This document shows positions 46,458 through 58,000 of a stretch of DNA of 64,000 nucleotides, piece by piece (within the stretch, counting starts at the first letter, position 1; every line of letters starts with the position of its first letter). A program made the translations under genes and the position numbers. The notes under the pieces were generated by a model that was given only the letters and a program-made list of their open reading frames with translations, was not told the origin of the DNA and did no database searches. Source of the stretch: Dechloromonas sp. HYN0024 (GTDB taxonomy: Bacteria; Pseudomonadota; Gammaproteobacteria; Burkholderiales; Rhodocyclaceae); assembly GCF_003441615.1 (NCBI RefSeq), contig NZ_CP031842.1:948501-1012500 (forward strand), given 5' to 3'.

Positions 46458-49256
46458 ATGGCTGATTACAAAGACACCCTGAACCTGCCGGATACGGCTT
46501 TTCCGATGCGGGGCGACCTGCCCAAGCGCGAGCCGCAATGGGTCGCCCAGTGGCAGGAGAAAAAGCTCTACCAGCGTATTCGTGAAGCCTGCGCCGGACG
46601 GCCGCGTTTCGTGCTGCACGACGGCCCGCCCTATGCCAACGGCGACATCCACATCGGCCATGCGGTCAACAAGGTCTTGAAGGACATCATCGTCCGCTCG
46701 AAAACGCTCTCCGGTTTTGATGCGCCCTACGTGCCGGGCTGGGACTGTCACGGCCTGCCGATCGAGCACCAGATTGAGAAACTGCACGGCAAGAACATCC
46801 CCGGCGACAAGGTGCGCGAACTCTCCCGCGCCTATGCGGCTGAGCAGGTCGAGCGCCAGAAGAAGGATTTCATCCGCCTTGGCGTATTAGGCGAGTGGGA
46901 CAACCCCTACCTGACCATGAATTTCTCGGCCGAGGCCGGTGAAATCCGCGCCCTTGGCAAGATTCTGGAGCAGGGCTATCTCTACCAGGGTCTCAAGCCG
47001 GTCAACTGGTGTCTCGATTGTGGTTCCGCTCTGGCTGAAGCCGAAGTCGAGTACGAGGACAAGAATTCCCCGGCCATCGACGTTGCCTTTGAAGTGCACG
47101 AAAACCACGCCGCCAAGCTGGCTCATGCCTTCGGCCTGTCGCACTTGAATGGCCCTGCCTTTGCCGTGATCTGGACGACAACGCCGTGGACCCTGCCGGC
47201 CAACGAGGCGGTCAGCGTGCATCCGGAACTGACCTACGACCTGGTCGAAACCGAAAAGGGTGGCCTGATCCTCGTTCGCGAACTGGCCGAAGCTGCCCTC
47301 AAGCGCTACGGACTGGAAGGCGCGGTCGTTGGCTCGTGCACCGGCGACAAGCTCGACCAGATACTCCTCAAGCATCCTTTCCAGAAGCGTGACGTCGCCA
47401 TCATCTGCGGCACGCATGTCACCACCGAGGCTGGTACTGGTTTGGTTCATACCGCCCCGGCGCATGGCGTGGACGACTACAACATCGGCAAGAAATACGG
47501 CCTGCCGGTCAATAACCCGGTGGGCAACGATGGTCGCTTCATCAGCACGACCCCGGCCCTGTCAGTCGGCGAACTGGCTGGCAAGACGGTGTGGGAAGCT
47601 AATCCGCTCGTTCTTCAGGAACTCGAAGCCTGTGCCCGCCTGCTCAAGAGCGAACGCATCCAGCACAGCTACCCGCACTGCTGGCGTCACAAGACGCCGA
47701 TCATCTTCCGGGCGACGACGCAGTGGTTCATCGGTATGGAAAACAAGACCAGCGAAGATGCCTCGACCCTGCGCTGGATCGCCGAGCGTGCCGTCGATGA
47801 AACGCAATTCTTCCCGGCCTGGGGCCGTGCCCGTCTCGAAGGCATGATGAAGACCCGCCCGGACTGGTGCGTCTCGCGCCAGCGCAATTGGGGGGTGCCG
47901 ATTCCCTTCTTCCTGCACAAGGAAACCGGCAAGCCGCATCCGCGCACGGCCGAACTGATCGAACAGGTGGCACTGCGTGTCGAAAAGGCCGGTATCGAAG
48001 CCTGGTTCAGCCTCGATGCGGCCGAACTGCTCGGTGCCGAGGCCGATCAGTACGTCAAAATGAAGGATACTCTGGACGTCTGGTTCGACTCCGGGACGAC
48101 GCACTGGCATGTCATGCGCGGCTCGCACGCTGCGCAGCACAGCTACCCGGCTGACCTCTATCTCGAAGGCTCCGACCAGCATCGCGGCTGGTTCCAGTCC
48201 TCGCTGCTCTCCGGTTGCGCGATCGATGGCCGCGCCCCGTATAAGGCGCTGCTGACGCACGGTTTCGTCGTCGACGGCAAGGGCCACAAGATGTCGAAGT
48301 CCAAGGGCAATGTCATCGCCCCGCAGCAGGTCTCCGACAAGATGGGGGCCGACATCCTGCGCCTGTGGACGGCGTCGACCGATTACTCGGGCGAACTGAC
48401 CATTTCCGACGAAATCCTCAAGCGCGTCGTCGAAGGCTATCGCCGCATCCGCAACACGCTGCGCTTCCTGCTCGCCAATGTCTCCGATTTTGATGCGGCG
48501 GCCGACATGCTGCCGGTCGGCGAGTGGCTGGAAATCGACCGCTACGCCCTGGCCCTGACCCGCCAGTTGCAGGATGGCTGCCGCGCCGACTACAACCGCT
48601 ACGAATTCCACCGCGTCGTCCAGGCCCTGCAGACGTTCTGCTCGGAAGACCTCGGCGGCTTCTACCTCGACATCCTCAAGGACCGTCTCTACACCACTGC
48701 CCCCAAGTCGGTGGCACGGCGTTCTGCCCAGTCCGCGCTGTGGCACATCACGCAAGCCTTCGTTCGCCTGCTGGCGCCGATTACCGCCTTCACGGCCGAA
48801 GAGGTCTGGCAGGTGCTGAGCGGCAAGGCTGACGATTCGGTGATGTTGCAGCAATGGCACACCCTGCCGGCGCAGGCCGGTGATGGCGATCTGCTTGCCA
48901 AGTGGGCATTGATCCGTACGGTGCGGGCCGATGTGACCAAGGCCCTAGAAGCACAACGTGAAGCCGGCAAGATTGGCTCGGCGCTTCAGGCTGCCGTTGA
49001 AATCCATTGTGCCGGCGAGAAGTACGATGCACTGGCCTCGCTTGGCGACGATCTCAAGTTTGTCCTGATCTGCTCGTCGACGGTCGCCATCCGCGATGAC
49101 AACGAACAGGTCATTGCCATTCCGCTCGAACATGCCAAGTGCGAACGTTGCTGGCATGTCCGCGACGATGTCGGGGCGCATGCCGAGCATCCGGGCTTGT
49201 GCGGCCGCTGCGTCAGCAATCTTCATGGCGACGGCGAGGCGAGGGCGCATGCCTAA
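46458..49256 (+). CDS. ileS: Isoleucyl-tRNA synthetase
   Basis: 932 residues. HIGH motif in [20 protein letters not shown] in [10 protein letters not shown], and a C-terminal zinc finger with CERCWHVRD and CGRC. It is the bacterial type closely linked to ribF and lspA. Its stop lies eight bases inside lspA. Confidence 0.98.
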   Translation: MADYKDTLNLPDTAFPMRGDLPKREPQWVAQWQEKKLYQRIREACAGRPRFVLHDGPPYANGDIHIGHAVNKVLKDIIVRSKTLSGFDAPYVPGWDCHGLPIEHQIEKLHGKNIPGDKVRELSRAYAAEQVERQKKDFIRLGVLGEWDNPYLTMNFSAEAGEIRALGKILEQGYLYQGLKPVNWCLDCGSALAEAEVEYEDKNSPAIDVAFEVHENHAAKLAHAFGLSHLNGPAFAVIWTTTPWTLPANEAVSVHPELTYDLVETEKGGLILVRELAEAALKRYGLEGAVVGSCTGDKLDQILLKHPFQKRDVAIICGTHVTTEAGTGLVHTAPAHGVDDYNIGKKYGLPVNNPVGNDGRFISTTPALSVGELAGKTVWEANPLVLQELEACARLLKSERIQHSYPHCWRHKTPIIFRATTQWFIGMENKTSEDASTLRWIAERAVDETQFFPAWGRARLEGMMKTRPDWCVSRQRNWGVPIPFFLHKETGKPHPRTAELIEQVALRVEKAGIEAWFSLDAAELLGAEADQYVKMKDTLDVWFDSGTTHWHVMRGSHAAQHSYPADLYLEGSDQHRGWFQSSLLSGCAIDGRAPYKALLTHGFVVDGKGHKMSKSKGNVIAPQQVSDKMGADILRLWTASTDYSGELTISDEILKRVVEGYRRIRNTLRFLLANVSDFDAAADMLPVGEWLEIDRYALALTRQLQDGCRADYNRYEFHRVVQALQTFCSEDLGGFYLDILKDRLYTTAPKSVARRSAQSALWHITQAFVRLLAPITAFTAEEVWQVLSGKADDSVMLQQWHTLPAQAGDGDLLAKWALIRTVRADVTKALEAQREAGKIGSALQAAVEIHCAGEKYDALASLGDDLKFVLICSSTVAIRDDNEQVIAIPLEHAKCERCWHVRDDVGAHAEHPGLCGRCVSNLHGDGEARAHA

Positions 49257-49728
49257 CGCAGGTCGCTGGTATGCGCTGGCCGGGCTGGTCATTGTGCTCG
49301 ACCAGCTCAGCAAGTGGCTGGTGCTGGAGAACATCGGTTTCGGCGAAACGATCTACGTTGCACCGTTCTGGAACTGGGTGCTGACCTTCAACCCCGGCGC
49401 TGCCTTCAGCCTGCTGGCCGATCAACCCGGCTGGCAACGCTGGTTTTTCACGGTACTGGCGCTTGGCGTTTCCGGCTGGATCGCCATCATGCTCCGTCAG
49501 CATCCGCAGCAAAAGCTGCTGTCGCTGGCCCTGGCAATGGTCATGGGCGGTGCGCTGGGCAACGTGATCGACCGCGTGCGCTTCGGTGCCGTCGTCGATT
49601 TTGTCCAGTGGCATGTCGCCGGCTATTACTGGCCCGCCTTCAATGTGGCCGATTCTGCCATCACGCTCGGTGCCGTTTTGCTCATCATTGAGCAACTGAC
49701 CGCAGCCCACAAAAAAGAGATTTCCTGA
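49249..49728 (+). CDS. lspA: Lipoprotein signal peptidase II
   Basis: 159 residues with four transmembrane helices. The two catalytic aspartates are in [15 protein letters not shown] and FNVADSAIT. It removes signal peptides from prolipoproteins after diacylglycerol transfer. ATG 49249 overlaps the end of ileS by eight bases; its own stop overlaps the fkpB ATG by one base. Confidence 0.97.
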   Translation: MPNAGRWYALAGLVIVLDQLSKWLVLENIGFGETIYVAPFWNWVLTFNPGAAFSLLADQPGWQRWFFTVLALGVSGWIAIMLRQHPQQKLLSLALAMVMGGALGNVIDRVRFGAVVDFVQWHVAGYYWPAFNVADSAITLGAVLLIIEQLTAAHKKEIS

Positions 49729-50159
49729 TGACCGCTACCGTCCGCTCCGACAGCTTCCTGACCCTGCATTACCGCATCAATGCACTGGATGGCGAAGAGT
49801 TCCTGTCCACCTTCGACATGAGCCCGGCCACCCTGCAGATGGGCAGCGGCCAGTTGGCCGAAAACCTCGAATCCGTGCTCATCGGCCTGCCGGCGCACGA
49901 ACGCTTCGTTTTCGAACTCGAACCGGCGCAAGCTTTCGGCATGCACAACGAACGCCTCGTCGAGCGCATCGCCCGCGCCGGTCTGCCGGCCGACATGGAA
50001 CTCAAGGCCAATTCTGTCGTCGAATTCACCGCCCCGAATGGCGGCACCTTCGCCGGCTTCCTGCGTGAACTTGATGCCACGCACGCCTTGTTCGACTTCA
50101 ACCACCCGATGGCCGGAAAAACGATCCGCTTCGAGGTGGAAATCATCGGAATCATGTAA
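49728..50159 (+). CDS. fkpB: FKBP-type peptidyl-prolyl isomerase, SlpA/FkpB type
   Basis: 143 residues of the short SlpA branch: [38 protein letters not shown] and the C-terminal [18 protein letters not shown]. An IF (chaperone) flap is inserted within the FKBP fold. It is a cytoplasmic folding helper. It is coupled at both ends by one-base overlaps to lspA and ispH. Confidence 0.94.
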   Translation: MTATVRSDSFLTLHYRINALDGEEFLSTFDMSPATLQMGSGQLAENLESVLIGLPAHERFVFELEPAQAFGMHNERLVERIARAGLPADMELKANSVVEFTAPNGGTFAGFLRELDATHALFDFNHPMAGKTIRFEVEIIGIM

Positions 50160-51082
50160 TGCAAATCATCCTCGCCAACCCACGCGGCTTCTGCGCCGGC
50201 GTCGAACGTGCCATCAGCATCGTTGAGCGGGCGCTGGAAAAGTTCGGTGCGCCGATCTACGTTCGCCACGAAGTGGTGCACAACAAGTTCGTCTGCGACG
50301 ACCTGCGTGCCAAGGGCGCGGTGTTCATCGAGGAATTGAGCGAAGTCCCAGCCGGCAGCACGGTTATCTTCAGCGCTCACGGGGTCTCCAAAGCCGTGCG
50401 CAGCGAAGCCGAAGAACGCGGCTTGAAAGTCTTCGACGCGACCTGCCCACTGGTCACCAAGGTGCACGTCGAAGTCGGCAAAATGCGCACCCAGACCCGC
50501 GAAGTCGTCATGATCGGCCACAAGGGCCACCCGGAAGTCGAAGGGACGATGGGGCAGAGCAATGGCGGCATGTATCTGGTTGAAACCGCCGACGAAGTCG
50601 CCGGCCTGCAGGTCATTGACCCGGAAAACCTTTCCTTTGTCACGCAGACCACCCTTTCCGTCGACGATGCCAGTATCGTCATCGATGCCCTGCGGGCGCG
50701 CTTCCCCAATATCCAGGGGCCGAAGAAGGACGACATCTGCTACGCCACGCAAAATCGTCAGGATGCCGTCAAGGCACTGGCCGAGCAGTGTGATCTGGTG
50801 ATCGTGGTGGGGAGCCCGAATAGCTCGAATTCACGGCGTCTTCGGGAGGTAGCCGTGGGGCGGGGGCTGGATGCTTATCTGATTGATGGGGCGGACGAGA
50901 TTGATCCGGCTTGGCTGGCGGGTAAGCACAAAATTGGCGTAAGCGCCGGCGCTTCGGCGCCTGAGGTGCTTGTTCTGCGCGTGGTAGAGCGAATCAAGTC
51001 GCTCTCCGGCGCCTCCGTCGCTCAGCTCGATGGTGTTGTCGAAGGGGTTTCTTTTCCCCTGCCGAAAGAACTGGCGCAATAA
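50159..51082 (+). CDS. ispH: 4-hydroxy-3-methylbut-2-enyl diphosphate reductase IspH
   Basis: 307 residues. The three iron-sulfur cysteines sit in [21 protein letters not shown] and the later [26 protein letters not shown] and SAHGVSKAV are substrate-binding motifs. It makes IPP and DMAPP, the last MEP-pathway step; dxs is elsewhere in the window. It ends the ribF-ispH block. Confidence 0.97.
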   Translation: MQIILANPRGFCAGVERAISIVERALEKFGAPIYVRHEVVHNKFVCDDLRAKGAVFIEELSEVPAGSTVIFSAHGVSKAVRSEAEERGLKVFDATCPLVTKVHVEVGKMRTQTREVVMIGHKGHPEVEGTMGQSNGGMYLVETADEVAGLQVIDPENLSFVTQTTLSVDDASIVIDALRARFPNIQGPKKDDICYATQNRQDAVKALAEQCDLVIVVGSPNSSNSRRLREVAVGRGLDAYLIDGADEIDPAWLAGKHKIGVSAGASAPEVLVLRVVERIKSLSGASVAQLDGVVEGVSFPLPKELAQ

Positions 51083-51087
51083 GCCAG

Positions 51088-51714
51088 TTAGCCTGCAGCG
51101 GGTTCCGGCAGGTCGAAGCGGATTTCGATGATTCGCCAGCTTTTAACTGGTAAGCCAGCGACGAGGGCGGGGCTGAATCTGGCTTGGGAGAAAGCGCTGA
51201 CCAGCGTTGCTGCATAGGGTTCTGGCAGTGTCGACGTCAGCACGTCAACCTTGTCAGCACGCCCTGACTCGTTGATCAATACCTTGAGATAAACCGCCCC
51301 CCCGGGTATGTTCGTAGTGGCCGGCAATGGCAGTTCTTCTACGTCGATCACGTAAGCCAGTTTTTCGACATGTTCTGGTGCCAGATACGTTTCGTCCGGA
51401 GCGTTTGGTACGGGTATCCACTGTGGCATTTCCGAAGATGCTGTTTCTGCAGCTGGTTCGGTCGACGCCTTGGTGCTTTGTATGGGAGCCTGGTCCGACT
51501 TTGGTTTGAGGGTTGTTGTTGAATGCTGTCCCGCAAGGATGACTTCTAGTCGGTGTGGGCTGGCCGACCGGTGTGTTATCGGTTGGATCAGCCACCATCC
51601 CATCCAGATATGTGCACCTATTGAAAGGGCAACGCCAACCGCCAGCCTCCGTAAAGTGGCCACTTGCCACGGACTAGGCAATCTGAAGTTGCCGATTGGA
51701 TCGATTGCATTCAC
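51088..51714 (-). CDS. TonB-family energy transducer-like protein
   Basis: 208 residues. A single N-terminal transmembrane segment (RLAVGVALSIGAHIWMGWW), a Ser/Thr/Pro-rich middle, and a C-terminal TonB-like domain (GGAVYLKVLINESGRADKV, then ARFSPALVAGLPVKSW). No exbB or exbD is adjacent. It could energise an outer-membrane receptor or have a structural role. It is inserted in reverse between ispH and the pilin cluster. The 228 bp from it to pilE hold only the presumed divergent promoters. Confidence 0.85.
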   Translation of the reverse strand: MNAIDPIGNFRLPSPWQVATLRRLAVGVALSIGAHIWMGWWLIQPITHRSASPHRLEVILAGQHSTTTLKPKSDQAPIQSTKASTEPAAETASSEMPQWIPVPNAPDETYLAPEHVEKLAYVIDVEELPLPATTNIPGGAVYLKVLINESGRADKVDVLTSTLPEPYAATLVSAFSQARFSPALVAGLPVKSWRIIEIRFDLPEPAAG

Positions 51715-51942
51715 GAAGCGCGTTTATACCCTTGTTTTCCTGTATTCAAGATTAGCAAAGTTGTGACAATCTCTCAGTCCGCTTGTCGCTGACGTTTAAC
51801 CGTTGATCATTTATGCTGCGGATCCATGTAAATCGGCTTGCATCCATTACCGCTTGTCAGTGAAATTGCTCCATACGTCAGTGCCGCCGTACTAACGATT
51901 TTTCTCTGGTTATAGTGACCATAGGAAAAGAATTTTCGGGAG

Positions 51943-52365
51943 ATGTCTGTGCAAAGAGAACGTGGATTTACCCTTGTCGAACTGATGGTGGTGGTGGCGA
52001 TTGTTTCCATTCTTGCGTCCATTGCGCTTCCCGCATACAGCTACTATGTCATGAAGAGCAGGATTCCTGATGCGACATCGAATCTGGCCTCCAAGCGTGT
52101 GCAGCAGGAGCAGTTCTTTCAGGATAACCGTACTTATGTCAATGGGACCGGCTGCGCAGCGGATTCCGTTGCCAGCCAGTTCTTCGATTTCTCCTGCAAT
52201 AATGTTTCTGCCACTACCTATACGCTTCAGGCTGTTGGCAAGGGGCCGATGGCCGGCTTTACCTACACGGTAGACGAAACCAATGCCAAAGCTTCGAGCC
52301 TCCCGAGTGATTGGGGCGGCGCCACGACGGGCTGTTGGGTCTCGAAGAAGGGGGGCGGGTGTTGA
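51943..52365 (+). CDS. pilE: Type IV (minor) pilin PilE
   Basis: 140 residues. A prepilin leader cut after Gly in RERG/FTLVELMVVVAIVS, Glu5 conserved, then a hydrophobic helix and a C-terminal disulfide pair (TTGCWVSKKGGGC). GGGAG directly abuts ATG 51943, so GTG 51949 (leader of six residues) may be the true start. It leads the cluster pilE-fimT-pilV-pilW-pilX-pilY1, which primes type IV pilus assembly. Confidence 0.93.
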   Translation: MSVQRERGFTLVELMVVVAIVSILASIALPAYSYYVMKSRIPDATSNLASKRVQQEQFFQDNRTYVNGTGCAADSVASQFFDFSCNNVSATTYTLQAVGKGPMAGFTYTVDETNAKASSLPSDWGGATTGCWVSKKGGGC

Positions 52366-52892
52366 AAGCCTTTCGCCTTCAGCGAGGTATGTCGCTCATC
52401 GAGTTGTGTGTCGGTGTGGCGATTTTTGCGGTTTTGGCCGCAATGGCTGCTCCAAGCTTCACGGCATGGATTCAGAGTAGCCAGATTCGTGTTGCCGCAG
52501 AGTCGATTCAAAATGGATTGCAGTTGGCTCGTGCCGAGGCCGTGAGGCAAAACGCACAGGTCCAATTCGTCATGGATTCGGCTTATGGCTGGTCGGTCGG
52601 ATGTGTCACAGCAAGTGCAGCATGCCCCGCTGTTATTCAGTCGCGACCAGCGTCAGAGGGTAGCGCCAATGCCGTTATTGCAGTTACGGAGAACGGCGGT
52701 GGCGTGTCGTTCCCAGTGACTGTTATTTTTAACGGAGTGGGCCGTGTTACGCAAATTGTGGAAACAGATTTCGGTGTGACCAACCCGACAGGCGGCTCGG
52801 GCATGAGAAACCTGCGAGTTGTGGTGTCTACCGGAGGGCAAGTTCGTATGTGTGATCCTGCATTGTCATCTTCCGACCCCAGAGGCTGCTGA
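52359..52892 (+). CDS. fimT: Type IV pilus minor pseudopilin, GspH/FimT family
   Basis: 177 residues from GTG 52359 (overlaps the pilE stop by seven bases; TTG 52362 is an alternative). The prepilin site is QRG/MSLIELCVGVAIFAVLA with Glu5 present. The segment QNGLQLARAEAVRQNAQV is the GspH/FimT signature. The C-terminal half is beta-rich. It could equally be called fimU. Confidence 0.9.
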   Translation: MLKAFRLQRGMSLIELCVGVAIFAVLAAMAAPSFTAWIQSSQIRVAAESIQNGLQLARAEAVRQNAQVQFVMDSAYGWSVGCVTASAACPAVIQSRPASEGSANAVIAVTENGGGVSFPVTVIFNGVGRVTQIVETDFGVTNPTGGSGMRNLRVVVSTGGQVRMCDPALSSSDPRGC

Positions 52893-52902
52893 GGAAACCA
52901 AA

Positions 52903-53370
52903 ATGCTTAGGTCGAATCCATCGGTGCGTAAAAATTCCGGCTTTATGCTTCTTGAAGCATTGGTTGCCATTGTTATATTTTCCTTCGGTGTTCTGGCGCT
53001 GGTCGGCCTGCAGGCTGTCGCGGTCAAGGTCACCAGCGATGCGAAATACCGCAGTGATGCGGCGCTATTGGCCAACCAATTAATCGGCCAGATGTGGACG
53101 AGTAATCGAACTCAGGCAACATTGCAGACCAATTTCTCCAGTCCGTCCGGCGTTGGCTATCAGGCATGGGCGGGGAGTGGCAGTACGCCCGCTTCCGGAA
53201 CTGTGATGCAGGCGCTTCCCGGGGCGCAAGCGACGCCGCCAACCGTGGTTATTGCGCCAGTGACAGCTACCGCAGTGCCGACGAGTCTTGTGACGATCAC
53301 CATATTTTGGCAACCGCCAAATGATCCTGATCAGCACAAGTACGTTACCGTTGCTCAGATCGGAGGTTGA
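52903..53370 (+). CDS. pilV: Type IV pilus modification/minor pilin PilV
   Basis: 155 residues from ATG 52903, with GAGGAAA as ribosome site. Prepilin motif KNSG/FMLLEALVAIVIFSFG; LGLQA-type continuation as VGLQAVAVKVTSDA is PilV-like. Part of the minor pilin priming complex with FimT, PilW, PilX and PilE. Confidence 0.9.
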   Translation: MLRSNPSVRKNSGFMLLEALVAIVIFSFGVLALVGLQAVAVKVTSDAKYRSDAALLANQLIGQMWTSNRTQATLQTNFSSPSGVGYQAWAGSGSTPASGTVMQALPGAQATPPTVVIAPVTATAVPTSLVTITIFWQPPNDPDQHKYVTVAQIGG

Positions 53371-53371
53371 T

Positions 53372-54427
53372 GTGCATCCTGGCATGAATCGATCCAAGGG
53401 TTTCAGCCTCGTTGAAATAATGGTCGGCGTCGTTATTGGCATGCTCGCTGTCATTATCATGATGCAGGTTTTTGCCCTATCCGAAAGTCGCAAGCGCACC
53501 TCGACAGGTAGCGGTGATGCGCTTACCGGTGGTGTGATGGCGCTGTATGCCATTCAGCGTGATGTGCGTATGAGTGGCTTCGGTATTGCCGACACGCAAC
53601 TTCTTGGCTGCCGCTTAACCTTGCCGACCGGCATAACGCTCAATCCACTGACTGCTGCAACTATCAATAGCGCCAGTATTTCGGGACATGATGCGAATAC
53701 CGATACCCTGCTTGTGGTGTCGGGAAGCACGAACGGAACTACGCAGGGCGATTTGATTGCAAATGTCCCGACGGCAACGACGTATCCGATGCAGACCCCC
53801 ACCGAGTTTGTGGTCAATGACTGGGTGGTTGCGGCACCCTCGGACCCCAATATCCTGAACAATACAGCCCGCAACGCCTGCGGATCGACCCTGGTGATGG
53901 GCAAGGTTACGGGTGTTGCGGCACCAACCGTGACTGTCACGGCCGGAAGTCTTATGGGCGTGGGTGACCGGCTTTTCAATCTGGGGAAGGCGCCTACTAT
54001 CGTCGGTTATGCGGTGCGCGGCGGGAATCTGACAACCTGCGACTTCACCGTGACCAATTGCCAGAATGCGGCCAATTGGGTGGCTATCGAGAGCAACATA
54101 GTAAGCATGCGTGCTCAATATGGCGTCGATACATCCGCACCCATGGATGGCTATGTCGATGGCTATCAGCAGGCTGTGCCAACGGTATCGGGAAACAACA
54201 ACTGCAATCTGGCGCGAATTTCTGCCGTTCGGGTTGCCCTGGTGGCACGGAGTGCTGAATTCGAAAAGACTGCCGTTACACTCGCTGAACCGACCTGGAG
54301 CGGTAGTGCCGGAGCGGCCATTGATGTCAGTTCCAATGCGTCCTGGCAGAACTACCGCTATAAAGTATTCGAGACGGCAATTCCGCTACGGAATATTGCC
54401 TGGATGGGGAAGATTACAGGATGCTAA
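53372..54427 (+). CDS. pilW: Type IV pilus minor pilin PilW
   Basis: 351 residues from GTG 53372, chosen because GGAGG (53362-53366) lies five bases upstream; ATG 53384 is an alternative. Prepilin motif SKG/FSLVEIMVGVVIGMLAV. The large C-terminal domain has four cysteines. Its end overlaps pilX by seven bases. Confidence 0.9.
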   Translation: MHPGMNRSKGFSLVEIMVGVVIGMLAVIIMMQVFALSESRKRTSTGSGDALTGGVMALYAIQRDVRMSGFGIADTQLLGCRLTLPTGITLNPLTAATINSASISGHDANTDTLLVVSGSTNGTTQGDLIANVPTATTYPMQTPTEFVVNDWVVAAPSDPNILNNTARNACGSTLVMGKVTGVAAPTVTVTAGSLMGVGDRLFNLGKAPTIVGYAVRGGNLTTCDFTVTNCQNAANWVAIESNIVSMRAQYGVDTSAPMDGYVDGYQQAVPTVSGNNNCNLARISAVRVALVARSAEFEKTAVTLAEPTWSGSAGAAIDVSSNASWQNYRYKVFETAIPLRNIAWMGKITGC

Positions 54428-55059
54428 CCAATTCAAACTCCCCCGTACTGTCGATGACGAATCCGCGCCGCCAAGGCGGTGTAGTGATTCTTCTCGTCCT
54501 GATCGTGCTCCTGGCCATGACGCTGGGTGGTCTCGCCTTGATGCGCTCGATGGATACGTCGAACCTGATCGCCGGTAACATGGCTTTTCAACAAGCGGCT
54601 ACCCAGGCTGCGGATACAGGCGTTGAGGCTGCTGTCGCCTGGCTTGAAACAAACAATACCAGCGGCGGCTTGAACAGCAACCAGCCGTCATTGGGCTATT
54701 CGGCTTCGACGGTCAATATGACAGCGAGTCAGGTTGGTGGGGCATTTTGGTCAGCTTTGTCGGCTTCTGGCGTTTGCCGACTGGGGTCGTCGAGTGCCTG
54801 TGTGGCGTCGGATTATTACGATCCCAACAAGGGCGGCAATGCCGTCAGTTACATGATCCAGCGTTTGTGCGATGGTGCAGGAAGTTCGTCATCGACGGTC
54901 TGTGCTGTCCCGCAAGTGTCGGCGGGTGGTTCCGGAAACAACGAAGGCGCAGGAGACCCCACAATTACTAGAATTACTTCGGTTTTATATCGAATCACGG
55001 TGCGGGTCGATGGGCCACGCAATACAACGAGTTACGTCCAGGCGCTTGTGTCCCTGTAG
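54421..55059 (+). CDS. pilX: Type IV pilus assembly protein PilX
   Basis: 212 residues. After a short leader, RRQGGVVILLVLIVLLAM forms the pilin-like helix; as in other PilX proteins, Glu5 is absent. MDTSNLIAGNMAFQQAATQA matches the family. It lies between pilW and pilY1 and would cooperate with PilY1 at the pilus tip. Confidence 0.88.
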   Translation: MLTNSNSPVLSMTNPRRQGGVVILLVLIVLLAMTLGGLALMRSMDTSNLIAGNMAFQQAATQAADTGVEAAVAWLETNNTSGGLNSNQPSLGYSASTVNMTASQVGGAFWSALSASGVCRLGSSSACVASDYYDPNKGGNAVSYMIQRLCDGAGSSSSTVCAVPQVSAGGSGNNEGAGDPTITRITSVLYRITVRVDGPRNTTSYVQALVSL

Positions 55060-55097
55060 GGCGCAAGAGCCGAATTTGAGTCATGCAGGAGAGCGCC

Positions 55098-58000
55098 ATG
55101 CGAATCAATCGGTACGAGAGTCATTTCGGCAGAGATTTTATGTCGCTGCTTTTGCTTGTTGTGTCGGCCTGGGGCGCATCGGATTATGCGTTGGCAGCGG
55201 CTACCGATATTGCCGCGGCACCCATATTTACTGCATCCACTGCGACGACAGAGGTTAAGCCCAATGTCATGTTTGTTTTGGATGACTCGGGTAGTATGGA
55301 CTGGAACTACATGCCTGATAACGCGGCCAATTTTTCTGGGCGAATGGGTTTTGCCAGCAGCCAGTGCAATGGGGTTTACTACAATCCAGCGATCACTTAC
55401 ACGCCTCCGGTCGATGCTGCCGGAAACAGTTTTGCAAACTCGACCTTTACGGCTGCCTGGGATGATGGTTATGGCACCGTCACTACGACTACCGATCTGA
55501 GCAACAACTTCCGCGCCTATGCGTCAATTGGCGATGGAAGCGGCGGAACATCGACGGGCGTTGCTGCTTATTACTACAGATACACTGGCAGCCAAACAGC
55601 TGCGGCTCAAAAAGACTATTACAACTCCAGTAGTACTTTTTATACCGAATGCCGTTCTTCGACAACCTCAACGACAGCGCCATTTACCAAAGTTACAGTG
55701 GGTGCCAGTGAACAGCAGAATTTCGCCAACTGGTACAGCTACTACCGGACGCGCATGATGATGATGAAAACGGCATCTGGCCAGGCTTTCAAGACCCTGA
55801 ATTCGCATTTCCGCGTTGGCTTCATGAGTCTGCATGGCAATCTGCTTAGTGGGAGTTCATCGCAGAAGTTCATTAACATTTCTGATTTTGACGGTACGCA
55901 AAAAGCACGTTGGTACGACCGGCTCTATTCGGCTAATCCCAATAGCAATACCCCCCTGCGCGAGGCGCTGGCAAATGCTGGTCGTATTTATGCCGGCAAA
56001 CTTACGTCCCTCAATGGCGTCACCGTGACAGACCCGGTTCAGTATGCCTGCCAGCAGAACTTCACGATTCTGTCGACCGATGGTTTCTGGAACGGCACCG
56101 ACGGGGATGTGAAAAAAATCAACGGCACCACGACGATGGACAACCAGGATGGTGGTTTGCCGAGACCCTACAATGATGGAACCCTCGCCATTTCGACGAC
56201 GGTGACACCCTATACAAGTACTGTTGACCGTCAGACCGTTACTACCGGGGCAACCTCAACCAAGGTTTGGACGCAGACGACAAAGGCTATTGGGAGTGCA
56301 TGTGGATCTACGCCAACAAATACGACTTCGGCGTATCTCAATGTCGGCAATGGTAATCGAGAAGGTGCTCTTGGGAGTTCCGGTTCCAATCCTGATAGCA
56401 ATAACACAAATCGGTGTTATCCCTTAGATGGAAACGCATGGTTCTGTCGTGGCGGCTCAAACTCAAGCCCAGTGGTTAGTCTGTCTTCAGCGCTTGGTGC
56501 GGCAGGGACTACTTGGTATCTTGTTTCCAATATTGGCAGCAACTCGGGTTGTGTCAGCGCGAGTACTGCCTTTGGAAATAGCTATAGTTCGACCGCTGGC
56601 GTATGCCCCGGTGTAACTGGTAGTCAGGTTACGACGACGACGTCAACCCAGACGCAGACCATCACGTCGGCTACAACCAGGGTTGATCGCTATACAGCGA
56701 CGCAGACGACCACGCAGACGACGACCAATGGTGTGGCCGGGGTGGTTGGTCCGCTGACACCTACGCCGCCCGTATATACAATGACGTCGAACATCAGTTC
56801 GACAACTTCGACGACATCTGACGTCCTTGCTCCTTGGACTACGCCGGTGTCAAGCACAGCGTGTACGGCCACTGCTCTATTGCCAACGCCCGGAACCAAT
56901 ACCACGGGGCCGGTGATTTCGACGGCCCCAGGGGCCTCGACGACCACCGATGTGGCTAATACGGCAACTGGCCCAACAGCTGGAACGCCCACAACAACAA
57001 CATCTGGCTCTGGTGGTACCTCGAATACGTTGGCGGATGTGGCTGCGTATTACTACAACACCAATCTCAGAACTGCCGCACTCAATAATTGCACTGGGCC
57101 GATCATTGCGCCAGCGACCACGAACTCCAATTTGTGTCTGGCCAACAAGGTGCCGACGACATCGGTCGATACAGCAACCTGGCAGCACATGACCACCTTT
57201 ACGCTGGGCCTGGGGGCGCGAGGCCGGATGGTATTCACGCCTGACTATCTGACATCGGCGGCTTCGGACTTTTACTTTGTCAAGCAAGGTAGTACGGCCA
57301 ACTCAACCTCGTGCCTGTGGCGTGACACACTGACTGTGGCCGGCGGTCCCTGTAACTGGCCGGCACCCGGTACCGACCAGATCGAGAATATCGATGACCT
57401 CTGGCATGCAGCAGTGAATGGGCACGGTAATTACTTTAGTGCGACCAACCCGTCGGATCTGGCGCTGGCACTGAGTGCTTCGCTCAACGTTATTATCAAT
57501 GCGCCCAAGGTGGGTGCGGCAGCAGCGGCGGCGACGACCAATCCGAACATTACGGCAGCCAATAACTTCCAGTTCGCCACCTATTTCAAGACCGTGGAGT
57601 GGTCGGGGCAGTTGATTCGGCAGACAATCGATCTGACTACGCAGAGCGCACCGACCTATAACCCGAATAACCCTGTGCTTGGCACCTATGACTGGGGTGC
57701 CATGGAACTTCTTGATACCAAGGCCTATACCGACCGGAGAATATTCATTAAAGGTACCTCGGGTCTTGTGGACTTCAACTGGACAAACCTTGGCACTGTT
57801 GGCAAGCAAGGCTATTTCACCACGCCAGCCATCTCGACTTCCCCGCCGGCGTTCCCTGTCCAGTTGACTGGCTTGTCGCAGTTCTGCGCAACGGGTACGA
57901 ATTGTCTTACTTCCACGGCCCAAAGCAATAACACCATTGCTTCAAATGGGGCAGCGGGTGAGGCGCTGGTGAACTTCCTGCGCGGTGATCGCAGTAATGA

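Noticed and set aside
47562..48860. A 432-codon minus-strand frame inside ileS
   Set aside because: Antisense shadow; ileS motifs are intact on the other strand.
51715..51942. Sigma-54 promoter for pilE
   Set aside because: I looked for GG-N10-GC elements with TGGC and TTGC spacing and found no convincing match.
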